Source: Bacteroidaceae bacterium (GTDB taxonomy: Bacteria > Bacteroidota > Bacteroidia > Bacteroidales > Bacteroidaceae). Taken from it: a stretch of 59,608 nt of DNA. The position numbers were made by a program, and so were the translations under genes. The notes under the pieces are model-generated. The model worked only from the letters and a program-made list of their open reading frames with translations. It did not search any database and was not told where the DNA came from. Location of the stretch: assembly GCA_024401275.1 (NCBI GenBank), contig JAKSLJ010000020.1:1-59608 (forward strand), given 5' to 3'. The first letter of the stretch is position 1, and the number at the start of each line of letters is the position of its first letter. This document shows, piece after piece, positions 43,372 through 53,645 of the stretch.

Positions 43372-45534
43372 ATGAGTAGCATTTTTGATAGAAAAAAGAT
43401 AATACCTAGATTTAGAATAATATCATTCATAATGGTGTTTCTCGGCATCGTAGTGGTGCTGAAGGCAGCAAGTGTGATGATATGGGAGCACGACTACTGG
43501 ACAAAGGTTGCGTCGAAGCTTAAGAAGGAAGGCGTTGAAACAAAGCCTGTTAGAGGAAACATCTTGAGCGATAGTGGCGAGATCTTGGCTAGCAGTATGC
43601 CGGAATATATGCTGTACATGGATTTCGTTGCCGTGAAGGATGCCGGAAACGATTCACTTCTTCTGGCGAATGTGGATACCATCTGCAACGGTCTGCACGA
43701 GATTTTCCCTACCAGAACCGCAGAAGAGTTCAAGGAGAGCTTCATGGACGGCTATAAGAACGAAAAGCGAAACTGGAAGATATGGAACCGTCGTGTGTCG
43801 CACAACATCTATGCTCAGGTGCAGCAGCTTCCTGTGTTCTGTCTTAATGCAAACAAGGGTGGCTTCCATGTAGAGGAATTCAATGCTCGTCGTCACCCTC
43901 ACGGTTCACTCGCAAGCAGAACAATTGGCGACCTTTATGGTGCTAAGGACTCTGCTAAATGCGGTTTGGAACTTGCTTTTGACTCTGTATTGCGCGGCGA
44001 AAACGGTATCGTCAATCGCCAGAAAGTGATGAATAAGTATCTGAGTCTCACCGTAAAAGAACCTGTGGATGGCGCAGATGTCGTAACAACTATTGATGTC
44101 GGCATCCAGGATATTGCCGAGCGTGCTATGCTCTCTGAACTTAGGGAGATAAATGGCGATGTGGGCGTTGTCGTGGTCATGGAGACACAGACAGGCGACG
44201 TGAAGGCAATGGTTAACATGGCAAAACTTGCTGACGGTAACTATGCAGAGATAAAGAACAATGCCGTAAGCGACTTGCTCGAACCGGGTTCCGTGTTCAA
44301 GACTGCCTCAATGATGGTGGCATTGGACGACGGAAAATGTGATACAACATTCATGATCAACACCGGAAACGGCATCAGGGATATGTATGGCGCAAAGATG
44401 CGCGACCATAACTGGATGACTGGTGGATGCGGTACTATTTCCATGGCAGGAGCCATGAGAAAGAGCTCCAATATCGGTGTGAGCTACATTATAGACCATT
44501 TCTATAGAAAGAATCCTGAGGAATTCGTTGCCGGACTTTATCGTCTTGGTCTTCACGATGATTTGCAACTTCCATTCCCTGGCTATGCAGTGCCAAACAT
44601 CCGTAAACCTATAAGGAACGGTAATGGCAAACTTACCAACTGGCCTCTCACTACTCTTCCTTGGATGAGCATCGGCTATGAGACTCAGGTGCCACCAATC
44701 TCTACATGTACATTCTACAACGCTATAGCCAACGGTGGAAAGATGATGCGTCCACGCTTTGTACAGCGCATAGAAAAGGACGGACAAGTGCTTCAGGAGT
44801 TCCCACCAGAGGTAATGCGTGAGCAGATTGCCAAGGAAGAGACTATCAAGAAGATGACTGAGATGCTGACCAGTGTGGTAGATGCTGGTACAGGAAAGAA
44901 GGCAAGATCAAAGCTCTTCAAGGTGGCAGGAAAGACTGGTACTGCTCAGGTGGCAAGTGGCGGTGGCTACACCCGAAAGAACGGTAAGTACTACCTTATC
45001 TCATTCTGCGGTTTCTTCCCTGCAGATGATCCTAAATACACATGTATCGTCTGCATACAAAAGGGTGGTGCAGCATCGGGCGGTCTGATGTGCGGAAAAG
45101 TGTTCCATGAAGTTTCAGAGGGCATTATGGCACAGAGCGTAAGATACAATACCGTAGCTGCTGAGGAGGGAACAGAAGAGGCTTCTGCCCCTTATGTTAA
45201 GAACGGAAATATCAATGCTGCGGGCTATGTGCTTGACGAACTCGGTATTAAGGCGGACAGCGACTTCCAAAACAACTATAAGAAAACAGGCAAGAATGTC
45301 TGGGGAGCCGCTAGTTCCAAACCAAAGTCGGTGGAACTTAAGTCGAAGTCAAAGCTCGTGAATAAGGAAAATGTGCCAGATGTTTACGGTATGGGAGCCA
45401 GAGACGCTGTCTATCTGCTTGAAAACTGCGGCATGAAGGTGAAGATACAGGGACGCGGAAAGGTACAGAGCCAAAGTATTCCTGCTGGTGAAAAAATAAC
45501 TAAAAATATGGTTTGCCATATCGTGTTAGGATAA
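43372..45534 (+). CDS. ftsI: Division transpeptidase (penicillin-binding protein 3 type) with PASTA domain
   Basis: This 720-residue enzyme crosslinks septal peptidoglycan. It has one N-terminal membrane helix (about 17-37), a pedestal domain ([18 protein letters not shown]), and the transpeptidase domain: SVFK with Ser307, SSN at 365-367, and KTG at 521-523. A C-terminal PASTA domain follows ([20 protein letters not shown]), after a low-complexity linker ([16 protein letters not shown]). PASTA is common in Gram-positive division enzymes and also seen in Bacteroidetes. murE starts 5 bp downstream. Confidence 0.95.
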   Translation: MSSIFDRKKIIPRFRIISFIMVFLGIVVVLKAASVMIWEHDYWTKVASKLKKEGVETKPVRGNILSDSGEILASSMPEYMLYMDFVAVKDAGNDSLLLANVDTICNGLHEIFPTRTAEEFKESFMDGYKNEKRNWKIWNRRVSHNIYAQVQQLPVFCLNANKGGFHVEEFNARRHPHGSLASRTIGDLYGAKDSAKCGLELAFDSVLRGENGIVNRQKVMNKYLSLTVKEPVDGADVVTTIDVGIQDIAERAMLSELREINGDVGVVVVMETQTGDVKAMVNMAKLADGNYAEIKNNAVSDLLEPGSVFKTASMMVALDDGKCDTTFMINTGNGIRDMYGAKMRDHNWMTGGCGTISMAGAMRKSSNIGVSYIIDHFYRKNPEEFVAGLYRLGLHDDLQLPFPGYAVPNIRKPIRNGNGKLTNWPLTTLPWMSIGYETQVPPISTCTFYNAIANGGKMMRPRFVQRIEKDGQVLQEFPPEVMREQIAKEETIKKMTEMLTSVVDAGTGKKARSKLFKVAGKTGTAQVASGGGYTRKNGKYYLISFCGFFPADDPKYTCIVCIQKGGAASGGLMCGKVFHEVSEGIMAQSVRYNTVAAEEGTEEASAPYVKNGNINAAGYVLDELGIKADSDFQNNYKKTGKNVWGAASSKPKSVELKSKSKLVNKENVPDVYGMGARDAVYLLENCGMKVKIQGRGKVQSQSIPAGEKITKNMVCHIVLG

Positions 45535-45538
45535 AACA

Positions 45539-46990
45539 ATGATACTGAAAGAACTACTGAAAAATGTAACGCCTATTGAAGTGATAGGCTCTACAGAACA
45601 AGAAGTTACGGGCATCAATATTGACTCTCGCAAGATAGAAGACGGTCATGTGTTCGTGGCAATGCGTGGAACACAAGTGGACGGTCATGCCTTTATTGGT
45701 AAGGCTATAGAACTTGGCGCAAAGACTATTGTCTGTGAGGAAAAGCCAGTGGAACCAGTTGACGGCGTAAGCTATGTTGTCGTAAAATCAACTGGTGATG
45801 TCGTAGGCGAGATGGCAACCCAGTTCTACGGTGACCCTTCAAGAAAGTTGAAGCTCTGTGGTGTAACTGGTACTAACGGCAAGACAACGATAGCTACTCT
45901 GCTTTTCAATATGTTCCGTCAGATGGGACATAAGTGCGGATTGCTGTCAACTGTATGCAACTATATTGAGGACGAAGCAGTTCCTGCAAGTCACACTACT
46001 CCTGACCCAATAGAACTGAACAGACTCCTTGCACGCATGGTTGAGGTAGGCTGCGAATATGCCTTTATGGAATGTTCAAGTCATGCCATTGAGCAGCGTC
46101 GCATCGGCGGACTGAGATTTGTGGGCGGTATGTTCACAAACCTTACTCAGGACCACCTTGACTATCATAAGACAATGGAGAACTATCGTGATGCGAAGAA
46201 ACTCTTCTTTGACACTCTCCCAAAAGATGCGTTCGCCATTATCAATGCTGACGACAAGAACGGAATGTTCATGGTACAGAACTCTAAGGCGACTGTCAAG
46301 ACTTACTCTTATCAGCGCATGGCAGACTTCAAGGCTCGCATCGTGGAATGCCACTTTGAAGGAATGTATCTTGAGATAGACGGAAAGGAAGTGGGCGTGC
46401 AGTTCATTGGTAAATACAATGTCTCAAACCTTCTTGCCGTTTATGGCGCAGCCCGAATGCTCGGAAAGAGCCAGGACGAGATTCTCGTCGTACTCAGTAC
46501 ATTGAAGAGCGTCAGCGGACGAATGGAACCAGTCCGCTCGCCTGAAGGATGGACTGCCGTTGTGGACTATGCCCACACCCCAGACGCAATTGAGAATGTG
46601 CTGAAGGCAATAAACGAGGTTGTTGATGGCAAGGGACAGGTGATAACTGTCTGCGGCTGTGGCGGTAATCGTGACAAGACAAAGCGTCCGCTTATGGCTC
46701 AAGAGGCAGTGAAGCAGAGCGACCGTGTGATAATCACTTCTGACAACCCTCGCAACGAGGAGCCACAGGATATCATCAACGATATGCTTGCTGGTCTGAA
46801 TCCACAGCAGATGAAGAAGGTCATCGCAATCGTTGACCGTCGTGAAGCTATTAAGGCAGCATGTATGATGGCGCAAAAAGGTGATGTTATACTCATTGCC
46901 GGTAAGGGTCATGAAGACTATCAGATAGTGAAGGGCGTGAAGCACCACTTTGATGATAAGGAAGAAGTGCGTGCCTTCATTGGCGAATAA
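45539..46990 (+). CDS. murE: UDP-MurNAc-L-Ala-D-Glu:meso-diaminopimelate ligase
   Basis: The 483-residue ATP-dependent ligase adds the third residue of the peptidoglycan stem peptide. [12 protein letters not shown] is the nucleotide-binding loop, and SDNPRNEEP contains DNPR, the signature of meso-diaminopimelate rather than lysine. The wall is therefore predicted to be the DAP type. Confidence 0.97.
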   Translation: MILKELLKNVTPIEVIGSTEQEVTGINIDSRKIEDGHVFVAMRGTQVDGHAFIGKAIELGAKTIVCEEKPVEPVDGVSYVVVKSTGDVVGEMATQFYGDPSRKLKLCGVTGTNGKTTIATLLFNMFRQMGHKCGLLSTVCNYIEDEAVPASHTTPDPIELNRLLARMVEVGCEYAFMECSSHAIEQRRIGGLRFVGGMFTNLTQDHLDYHKTMENYRDAKKLFFDTLPKDAFAIINADDKNGMFMVQNSKATVKTYSYQRMADFKARIVECHFEGMYLEIDGKEVGVQFIGKYNVSNLLAVYGAARMLGKSQDEILVVLSTLKSVSGRMEPVRSPEGWTAVVDYAHTPDAIENVLKAINEVVDGKGQVITVCGCGGNRDKTKRPLMAQEAVKQSDRVIITSDNPRNEEPQDIINDMLAGLNPQQMKKVIAIVDRREAIKAACMMAQKGDVILIAGKGHEDYQIVKGVKHHFDDKEEVRAFIGE

Positions 46991-47014
46991 TATAATTATC
47001 ATTGACGATATAAT

Positions 47015-48331
47015 ATGCTATACTATATATTTCGATTCTTGGAGCAGTTCGGTACCTCTGGCTCGCATCTGTGGAGCTACATCTCGTTTCGTGCATTGCT
47101 GGCATTGATACTATCGCTCATAATCTCAGCATGGTTTGGCGAGAAGTTCATCAAATACATGAAGCGAAAGAATCTGACTGAGGTGCAGCGTTCTGCTGAT
47201 ATAGATCCGTTTGGCGTAAACAAGATTGGCGTACCATCCATGGGCGGCATCATCATCATCGTTGCCATTCTTGTTCCGGCATTGCTGCTTGGCAGATTGC
47301 GCAATATCTATCTGATAATAATGATAGTTACGACGGTATGGCTCGGTTTCCTTGGTTTCATGGACGACTATATCAAGAACTATAAGCATAACAAGGAAGG
47401 TCTTCCTGGCAAGTTCAAGATCGTCGGTCAGGTGAGCATCGGACTCATCGTAGGACTGATACTTTGGGCAAGTCCTGACGCCAAGATAAACGAGAACGTA
47501 TCCGTGTCAAAGACTACAACCGTAACGCAAGTAGTAAATACGATTGACGAAGACAAGGAGCCTGTAGGAAATGAAATCGTCATACACAAGTCGGAGCCTG
47601 TTAAGTCGCTGAAGACAACAATTCCGTTCTTCAAGAATAACAATCTTGACTACGAAGAGATGTTCTCGTTCATGGGTGACTATGCAAGTGCTGCAGCTTG
47701 GGTATTCTTCGTTCTGCTTACCATCTTCATCGTAACAGCCGTATCAAACGGTGCGAACCTTAATGACGGAATGGACGGCATGTGCGCAGGAAACTCTGCC
47801 ATAATTGGCGTAGCACTCGGTATCTTGGCTTATGTAAGCAGTCATATTGAGTATGCCTCATATCTTGATATAATGTACATCCCGGGCAGTCAGGAACTTG
47901 TGGTATTCCTCTGTGCATTCATTGGAGCATTGATCGGCTTCCTCTGGTACAACGCCTATCCAGCACAAGTGTTCATGGGCGACACTGGAAGTTTGACTAT
48001 CGGTGGTATCATTGGTGTTACAGCAGTCATCATACACAAGGAACTCCTTCTGCCGATACTTTGCGGTATATTCTTCGTGGAGAGTCTTAGCGTCATCCTT
48101 CAAGTGTGGTACGCAAAGACAGGAACAAAGAAAGGCATTAAGCGCAGAATGTTCAAGCGTACGCCGATTCACGACGCTTTCCGCACACCGCAGACAAAGC
48201 TTGATCCAGAGATAAAGTATCTCTTCAACACACCGAAGGGAGCTTGGCATGAGTCGAAGGTGACTTTCCGCTTCTGGATAACAACGCTGATACTTGCAGC
48301 AATAACAATCATTACGCTGAAGATAAGATAA
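47015..48331 (+). CDS. mraY: Phospho-MurNAc-pentapeptide transferase
   Basis: The 438-residue membrane enzyme makes lipid I. Conserved parts include MGGIIIIVA, FMDDYIKNYKHNKEGLPGKFK, NGANLNDGMDGMCAG and GDTGSLTIGG. It is longer than the usual about 360 residues because of a hydrophilic insertion of about 60-70 residues (about 155-225, SVSKTTTVTQVVNTIDEDKE), typical of Bacteroidetes. Confidence 0.96.
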   Translation: MLYYIFRFLEQFGTSGSHLWSYISFRALLALILSLIISAWFGEKFIKYMKRKNLTEVQRSADIDPFGVNKIGVPSMGGIIIIVAILVPALLLGRLRNIYLIIMIVTTVWLGFLGFMDDYIKNYKHNKEGLPGKFKIVGQVSIGLIVGLILWASPDAKINENVSVSKTTTVTQVVNTIDEDKEPVGNEIVIHKSEPVKSLKTTIPFFKNNNLDYEEMFSFMGDYASAAAWVFFVLLTIFIVTAVSNGANLNDGMDGMCAGNSAIIGVALGILAYVSSHIEYASYLDIMYIPGSQELVVFLCAFIGALIGFLWYNAYPAQVFMGDTGSLTIGGIIGVTAVIIHKELLLPILCGIFFVESLSVILQVWYAKTGTKKGIKRRMFKRTPIHDAFRTPQTKLDPEIKYLFNTPKGAWHESKVTFRFWITTLILAAITIITLKIR

Positions 48332-48334
48332 TAG

Positions 48335-48365
48335 ACCCCCTCTAACTCCCCCACAGGGGGGGAGG
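48335..48365. repeat. GC-rich palindromic repeat between mraY and murD
   Basis: ACCCCCTCTAACTCCCCCAC then AGGGGGGGAGG. A further copy of the family; its left part matches the left end of the rnr insertion closely. Confidence 0.85.
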
Positions 48366-48383
48366 ATATAAACGAATAAACGA

Positions 48384-49715
48384 ATGAAACGAATTGTAGT
48401 ATTAGGAGCTGGCGAAAGTGGAGCTGGCGCAGCCGTATTGGCAAAGAAAGAAGGTTTTGATGTGTTCGTATCAGATATGTCGGCCATCAAACCAAAATAC
48501 ATAGAGTGGCTTGACTCTCACCAGATAGAGTGGGAGAGTGGGCAGCATACAGAGGAGAAAATCCTTAATGCGGATGAGATAATCAAGAGTCCTGGTATTC
48601 CTGATACTGCTCCAATAATCAAGAAACTCAAGGCTCAGGGTACAAGCATCATCTCTGAGATAGAGTTTGCTGCACGCTACACAAATGCAAAGATGATCTG
48701 CATTACAGGTAGTAATGGCAAGACTACAACAACAACACTTATCCATCATATTTTGCAGGATGCTGGTTTTGATGTGGGATTGGCAGGAAATATCGGTCAC
48801 TCGCTCGCTCTTCAGGTAGCTGAGACGCCACATGAGTACTATGTAATCGAGCTCAGTTCTTTCCAGCTTGACAATATGTACGACTTCCGTGCAGACATTG
48901 CCGTGCTGATGAACATCACGCCTGACCATCTTGACCGCTATGACAACTGCATGCAGAACTATGTGGATTCAAAGATGCGTATCACCCAGAACCAGACAGA
49001 GGCAGATGCCTTCATCTACTGGGATGGCGATCCTATCATCACAAAGGAACTCGCAAAGTACGACCTAAAGGCAAAGCTTTGTCCGTTCAGCGACATAAAG
49101 CGTGACGGTCTTGCTGGTTATACTGAAAATGGCGAGTACATCCTTGAATATCCGACACCATTCAATATGGAGCAAGAGAGCCTTTCGCTCCGTGGTCGTC
49201 ATAATGTCTATAACTCATTGGCGGCAGGTCTTGCAGCTCATATTGCTGGTGTGAAGGATGACACTCTTCGCAAGTGTCTCGGCAACTTCCCTGGTGTAGA
49301 GCATCGCTTGGAGAAGATCTGCACAGTGGGTGGCATTACTTACGTCAATGACTCAAAGGCAACAAATGTGGATGCTTGTTGGTATGCACTTGAAAGCATG
49401 ACACAGCCTACGGTACTTATCCTCGGTGGTGTTGATAAGGGTAACGACTACTCACAGATCTACGATCTCGTGAAGGAGAAGTGCATCGGCATCGTGTATA
49501 TGGGTGTTGACAACAAGAAACTCCACGATTGTTTCGATGGCTTCGGCATCCCAACACGCGACACACAATCAATGAAGGACGCAATGGCAGCCTGCAAGGA
49601 ACTGGCAAAAGACGGTTCAACAGTGCTCCTCTCTCCGTGCTGTGCAAGCTTCGACCTCTTCAAGAACATGGAGGATCGTGGCGAACAGTTCAAGGAGATT
49701 GCCCTGAACTCATAA
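48384..49715 (+). CDS. murD: UDP-MurNAc-L-alanine:D-glutamate ligase
   Basis: The 443-residue ligase has an N-terminal Rossmann start (VVLGAGESGAGAAVLAKKEG), the nucleotide loop GSNGKTTTTTL, and C-terminal LSPCCASFDLFKNMEDRGEQF, a MurD hallmark. Confidence 0.97.
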   Translation: MKRIVVLGAGESGAGAAVLAKKEGFDVFVSDMSAIKPKYIEWLDSHQIEWESGQHTEEKILNADEIIKSPGIPDTAPIIKKLKAQGTSIISEIEFAARYTNAKMICITGSNGKTTTTTLIHHILQDAGFDVGLAGNIGHSLALQVAETPHEYYVIELSSFQLDNMYDFRADIAVLMNITPDHLDRYDNCMQNYVDSKMRITQNQTEADAFIYWDGDPIITKELAKYDLKAKLCPFSDIKRDGLAGYTENGEYILEYPTPFNMEQESLSLRGRHNVYNSLAAGLAAHIAGVKDDTLRKCLGNFPGVEHRLEKICTVGGITYVNDSKATNVDACWYALESMTQPTVLILGGVDKGNDYSQIYDLVKEKCIGIVYMGVDNKKLHDCFDGFGIPTRDTQSMKDAMAACKELAKDGSTVLLSPCCASFDLFKNMEDRGEQFKEIALNS

Positions 49716-49799
49716 CAACATATATGCGGAGAACTCTAAAGAGCGCCCCCGCAAACATAATAAGGTTGTATAACCCCAATAAATCTAAAAGTTCAAAAA

Positions 49800-51035
49800 T
49801 TGTCAAGGTTTCAATTCAAAAAAGGTGATAAGGTTATATGGATAGTGTTCTTCTGTCTATGTATCATCAGTATAGTTGAGGTATTCAGTGCTTCAAGCGG
49901 ATTGACATATAAGACCGGTAACTTTGCTGGTCCGATCTTACGCCATGTTGGTCTGCTTCTTGTAGGCATCGCCTGTATGGTAGGTGTAAGCAATGTGCAA
50001 TGCAAATACTTTAAACTTGCTACTCCTATCGTACTTTTCGTTGCTGCTGTTTCGTTGCTTCTCGTGCTGGTTATTGGACAAAGTACCAATGGCGCAAGCC
50101 GTTGGATAAACATCGCTGGCATACAATATCAGCCTTCGGAACTGGCTAAAGGCGCCACTGTGCTTGCGGTTGCACAGATTCTCTCTGCCATGCAGACTCC
50201 AGGTGGAACTGATAAGAGAGCCATAAAGTATATACTTTGTATTGCTGTTCCGATATGCTTCTTCATTTTTTTGGAGAACTTCTCTACAGCTCTGCTCCTT
50301 GCCATAGTAGTTCTTGCCATGATGATTGTGGGTGGAGTTCCTTGGCGACAGCTGGGACCTCTGCTTGGTTTGTGCGCAGGCGCTGCAGGGTTGTTCCTTT
50401 TCTTGGTTCTTGCTTTCGGAAAGGTTGATGAACCGGAAACAAAAGAGGCACTCACTCTGACAGAGAAAGTGGTGGAAAAAGAGAAACCTACATTCTTCGG
50501 AAAGGTGTTCCACCGCTTCGGAACATGGAAGAAGCGTATCATTAAGTTTACAGAAGGCGGTGAGGTCGCTCCAGAAGACTTTGACCTTGACGAGGATGCT
50601 CAGGTGGGACATGCCAACATCGCAATCGTCAAATCAAACGGTTATGGTGTAGGACCTGGAAACAGCGTTCAGCGCGACTGGCTATCGCAGGCATACTCGG
50701 ACTTTATCTTTGCCATTATCATAGAAGAACTTGGACTGGAAGGAGCCTTTGGAGTCTGTCTGCTCTATATAGTGCTGCTCTTCCGAACGTCTTATATAGC
50801 GAACCGCTGTGAGAACAGTTTCCCTGCTTTCCTTGCAATGGGACTTGCATTGATGCTTACATCACAAGCGATGTTCAATATGATGGTTGCCGTAGGACTT
50901 GGACCTGTAACCGGACAACCATTGCCTCTGATATCAAGAGGTGGTACATCAACGATACTCAACTGTATATATCTCGGAATGATTCTTAGCGTAAGTCATA
51001 CGGCAAAGAAGAATCCTGGATTGGAAAATATATAG
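49800..51035 (+). CDS. ftsW: Lipid II polymerase / division protein FtsW (SEDS family), TTG start
   Basis: The 411-residue membrane protein has about ten membrane segments and polymerises septal glycan with FtsI. Motifs: NGASRWINI, QPSELAK, EELGLEGAFGV and TGQPLPLISRGGTS. No ATG is available before the first membrane helix; the in-frame stop at 49761 leaves TTG at 49800 as the best start. The large periplasmic loop (about 210-275) is charged and longer than in E. coli. Confidence 0.94.
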   Translation: MSRFQFKKGDKVIWIVFFCLCIISIVEVFSASSGLTYKTGNFAGPILRHVGLLLVGIACMVGVSNVQCKYFKLATPIVLFVAAVSLLLVLVIGQSTNGASRWINIAGIQYQPSELAKGATVLAVAQILSAMQTPGGTDKRAIKYILCIAVPICFFIFLENFSTALLLAIVVLAMMIVGGVPWRQLGPLLGLCAGAAGLFLFLVLAFGKVDEPETKEALTLTEKVVEKEKPTFFGKVFHRFGTWKKRIIKFTEGGEVAPEDFDLDEDAQVGHANIAIVKSNGYGVGPGNSVQRDWLSQAYSDFIFAIIIEELGLEGAFGVCLLYIVLLFRTSYIANRCENSFPAFLAMGLALMLTSQAMFNMMVAVGLGPVTGQPLPLISRGGTSTILNCIYLGMILSVSHTAKKNPGLENI

Positions 51036-51061
51036 AATAGACCTGAAAAAGCAAATCAGAT

Positions 51062-52168
51062 ATGCGATTAATAGTAAGTGGCGGTGGAACTGGTGGACAC
51101 ATCTTCCCCGCAATCTCAATAGCCAATGCCGTAAAGGCTCAGAAGCCTGAGACAGAGATTCTCTTTGTCGGAGCGCTTGGCCGTATGGAAATGCAGCGTG
51201 TTCCTGCTGCTGGATATAAGATTATCGGCTTGCCTGTACAGGGCTTTGACCGCAAGAATCTTCTGAAGAATTTCAAGGTTTTATGGAATCTTTGGAAGAG
51301 CAAGCGTATGGCGAAGAAGATTGTCAAGGAATTCAAACCCGATGTGGCAGTCGGAGTGGGCGGCTATGCTAGCGGACCTATGCTCGACGAATGTGCTGCA
51401 GCAGGCGTTCCTTGCCTTATTCAGGAACAGAATTCCTATGCCGGTGTTACCAATAAGCTTCTCGCCAAGAAGGCAAAGAAGATTTGTGTGGCATACGAAG
51501 GTATGGAGCGTTTCTTCCCTGAAGACAAGATCTTGCTTACTGGAAATCCTGTTCGCCAGAATATCATTGACTCTGCCGTTACAAAGGAAGAGGCTATGAA
51601 GGCATTCAATCTTGATCCAAATAAGAAGACAATCCTTATTGTCGGAGGAAGTCTTGGCGCACGCACACTGAATGAGAGTGTGTTGCAGCATCTTCATGAC
51701 ATTAAGAATAGCGATGTTCAGATTATCTGGCAGACTGGTAAGTTCTATTCTCAGCAGATAGCTGATGCAAAGAAATTTGCCGTTGACGAGAAGCGCTGGC
51801 CAGAGAACCTTCAGAATACGGACTTTATTTCCGATATGGCAGCAGCCTACAAGGCAGCTGACCTTGTGATAAGTCGTGCAGGAGCAAGTAGTATCTCTGA
51901 ATTCTGCTTGATTGGTAAGCCTGTGATTCTCGTTCCTTCTCCAAATGTGGCAGAAGACCATCAGACAAAGAACGCCATGGCACTCGTAAACAAAGGTGCT
52001 GCCATCTATGTTCCTGATGCAGAGGCTGCGGAGAAAGTCATTAGCGTTGCACTTGCGACAGTCAATGATGATGTAACATTGAAGAACCTGAGCGATAATA
52101 TCCTTAAACTTGCACTTCCTGATTCTGCAAACATCATCGCGGACATGGTGGTGAAAATGGGAAGATAA
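51062..52168 (+). CDS. murG: Lipid II synthase (UDP-GlcNAc transferase) MurG
   Basis: The 368-residue glycosyltransferase adds GlcNAc to lipid I. The glycine-rich SGGGTGGHIFPA, VGVGGYASGP, EQNSYAG, GGSLGARTLNE and SRAGASSISEF motifs are present. It starts 26 bp after ftsW. Confidence 0.97.
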   Translation: MRLIVSGGGTGGHIFPAISIANAVKAQKPETEILFVGALGRMEMQRVPAAGYKIIGLPVQGFDRKNLLKNFKVLWNLWKSKRMAKKIVKEFKPDVAVGVGGYASGPMLDECAAAGVPCLIQEQNSYAGVTNKLLAKKAKKICVAYEGMERFFPEDKILLTGNPVRQNIIDSAVTKEEAMKAFNLDPNKKTILIVGGSLGARTLNESVLQHLHDIKNSDVQIIWQTGKFYSQQIADAKKFAVDEKRWPENLQNTDFISDMAAAYKAADLVISRAGASSISEFCLIGKPVILVPSPNVAEDHQTKNAMALVNKGAAIYVPDAEAAEKVISVALATVNDDVTLKNLSDNILKLALPDSANIIADMVVKMGR

Positions 52169-52173
52169 TATAT

Positions 52174-53553
52174 ATGGAACTAAAAGACATTAAATCGGTA
52201 TATTTTGTTGGTGTAGGCGGAATTGGTATGTCTGCCATTGCACGATATTTCTTGAAGCAGGGAAAAAATGTCGGAGGATATGATAAGACTCCGTCTGCAC
52301 TTACTCGTCAGCTTGAAGAGGAAGGCATAAAGGTCCATTACGAGGAGAATCTTGAACTCGTGCCAGCAGAGTGCAAGGATAAGGAAACGACTCTTGTCGT
52401 ATATACTCCAGCTATACCTAAAGAGCATGTAGAACTCGTCTATTTCCAGGAGAATGGCTTTGATGTTGAGAAGCGTGCGCAGGTGCTTGGTATGCTTACT
52501 CGCTCACACAAAGGACTTTGCTTCTCTGGAACGCATGGTAAGACTACTACTTCTACTATGTGCGCACATATCATGCACCAGTCTTCTGTTGATTGCAACG
52601 CGTTCCTTGGTGGTATATCCAAGAACTATGGCACAAACTATATCCTTTCAGAGGAATCTGATTATGTCGTAATAGAGGCAGATGAGTTCGATCGCTCTTT
52701 CCATTGGCTTCGCCCTTGGATGAGTGTCATCACATCAACTGATCCTGACCATCTTGACATTTACGGAACAAAAGAAGCCTATCTTGAGAGCTTCGCCCAC
52801 TATTCTGAACTTGTGCAGCCTGGCGGTGCGCTCATTGTTCATAAGGGACTGGAGGTGAAGATTCGTCCTCAGGAAGGCGTAAAGATATATGAGTATAGTC
52901 GCGATGAAGGCGACTTCCACGCTGAAAATATCAAAATAGAGAAAGGCAACATATCGTTCGACTTCATCTCGCCAGTTGAAAATGTGAGGGGAATAGAACT
53001 AGGACAGCCTATCCCTATCAACATCGTTAACGGTATTGCCGCAATGGCAATGGCGCAGCTTAACGGCTGTACGGCGGATGAACTGCGCGAAGGAATGAAG
53101 ACATACGGCGGTGTTGACCGTCGCTTCGACTTTAGAATAAGAAGCGAGAAGTGTGTTCTTCTAAGCGACTATGCTCATCATCCTAAAGAGATCCATGCAA
53201 GCGCTTCGTCGCTTCGTGAACTCTACAAAGACCGCCATATTACGGCAATATTCCAGCCACATCTTTATACTCGCACGCGTGATTTCTATAAAGACTTCGC
53301 TGATGCACTGAGTATTCTTGACAAGGTGGTGCTTACGGAGATTTATCCAGCTCGCGAATTGCCTATTCCTGGAGTTACCTCTGAACTTATCTATGACAAT
53401 CTTGCAGAAGGTGTAGATAAGATTATCATCAAGAAAGACGAGGTTGCCGACTATCTGCGCAACAATGAGACGGATGTCGTTGTCGTGCTCGGTGCTGGCG
53501 ATCTTGACAATCAGATGGCAGAATTCACAGAGATACTCTCTGCTAAAAACTAA
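52174..53553 (+). CDS. murC: UDP-MurNAc:L-alanine ligase
   Basis: The 459-residue ligase has FVGVGGIGMSAIARYF and FSGTHGKTTTSTM. EADEFDRSFHWLRPW and DYAHHPKEI are further family marks. It starts 5 bp after murG. Confidence 0.97.
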   Translation: MELKDIKSVYFVGVGGIGMSAIARYFLKQGKNVGGYDKTPSALTRQLEEEGIKVHYEENLELVPAECKDKETTLVVYTPAIPKEHVELVYFQENGFDVEKRAQVLGMLTRSHKGLCFSGTHGKTTTSTMCAHIMHQSSVDCNAFLGGISKNYGTNYILSEESDYVVIEADEFDRSFHWLRPWMSVITSTDPDHLDIYGTKEAYLESFAHYSELVQPGGALIVHKGLEVKIRPQEGVKIYEYSRDEGDFHAENIKIEKGNISFDFISPVENVRGIELGQPIPINIVNGIAAMAMAQLNGCTADELREGMKTYGGVDRRFDFRIRSEKCVLLSDYAHHPKEIHASASSLRELYKDRHITAIFQPHLYTRTRDFYKDFADALSILDKVVLTEIYPARELPIPGVTSELIYDNLAEGVDKIIIKKDEVADYLRNNETDVVVVLGAGDLDNQMAEFTEILSAKN

Positions 53554-53600
53554 CCCCCAAATAGCAAAACCTAATCCGAATAGCAAACCTAACCCCCAAA
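53551..53600. repeat. Imperfect 18-20-bp tandem repeat after murC
   Basis: TAACCCCCAAATAGCAAAAC, CTAATCCGAATAGCAAAC and CTAACCCCCAAATAGC follow one another, starting at the murC stop codon. Confidence 0.7.
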
Positions 53601-53611
53601 TAGCCCCTGTG

Positions 53612-53631
53612 CTCCAAGCGTCAGCTTGGAG
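53612..53631 (+). other. Hairpin just before ftsQ
   Basis: CTCCAAG-CGTCAG-CTTGGAG is a perfect 7-bp stem 14 bp ahead of the TTG start of ftsQ. No T-run follows, so an effect on translation is more likely than termination. Confidence 0.5.
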
Positions 53632-53645
53632 TCTAAACGAAAGAA

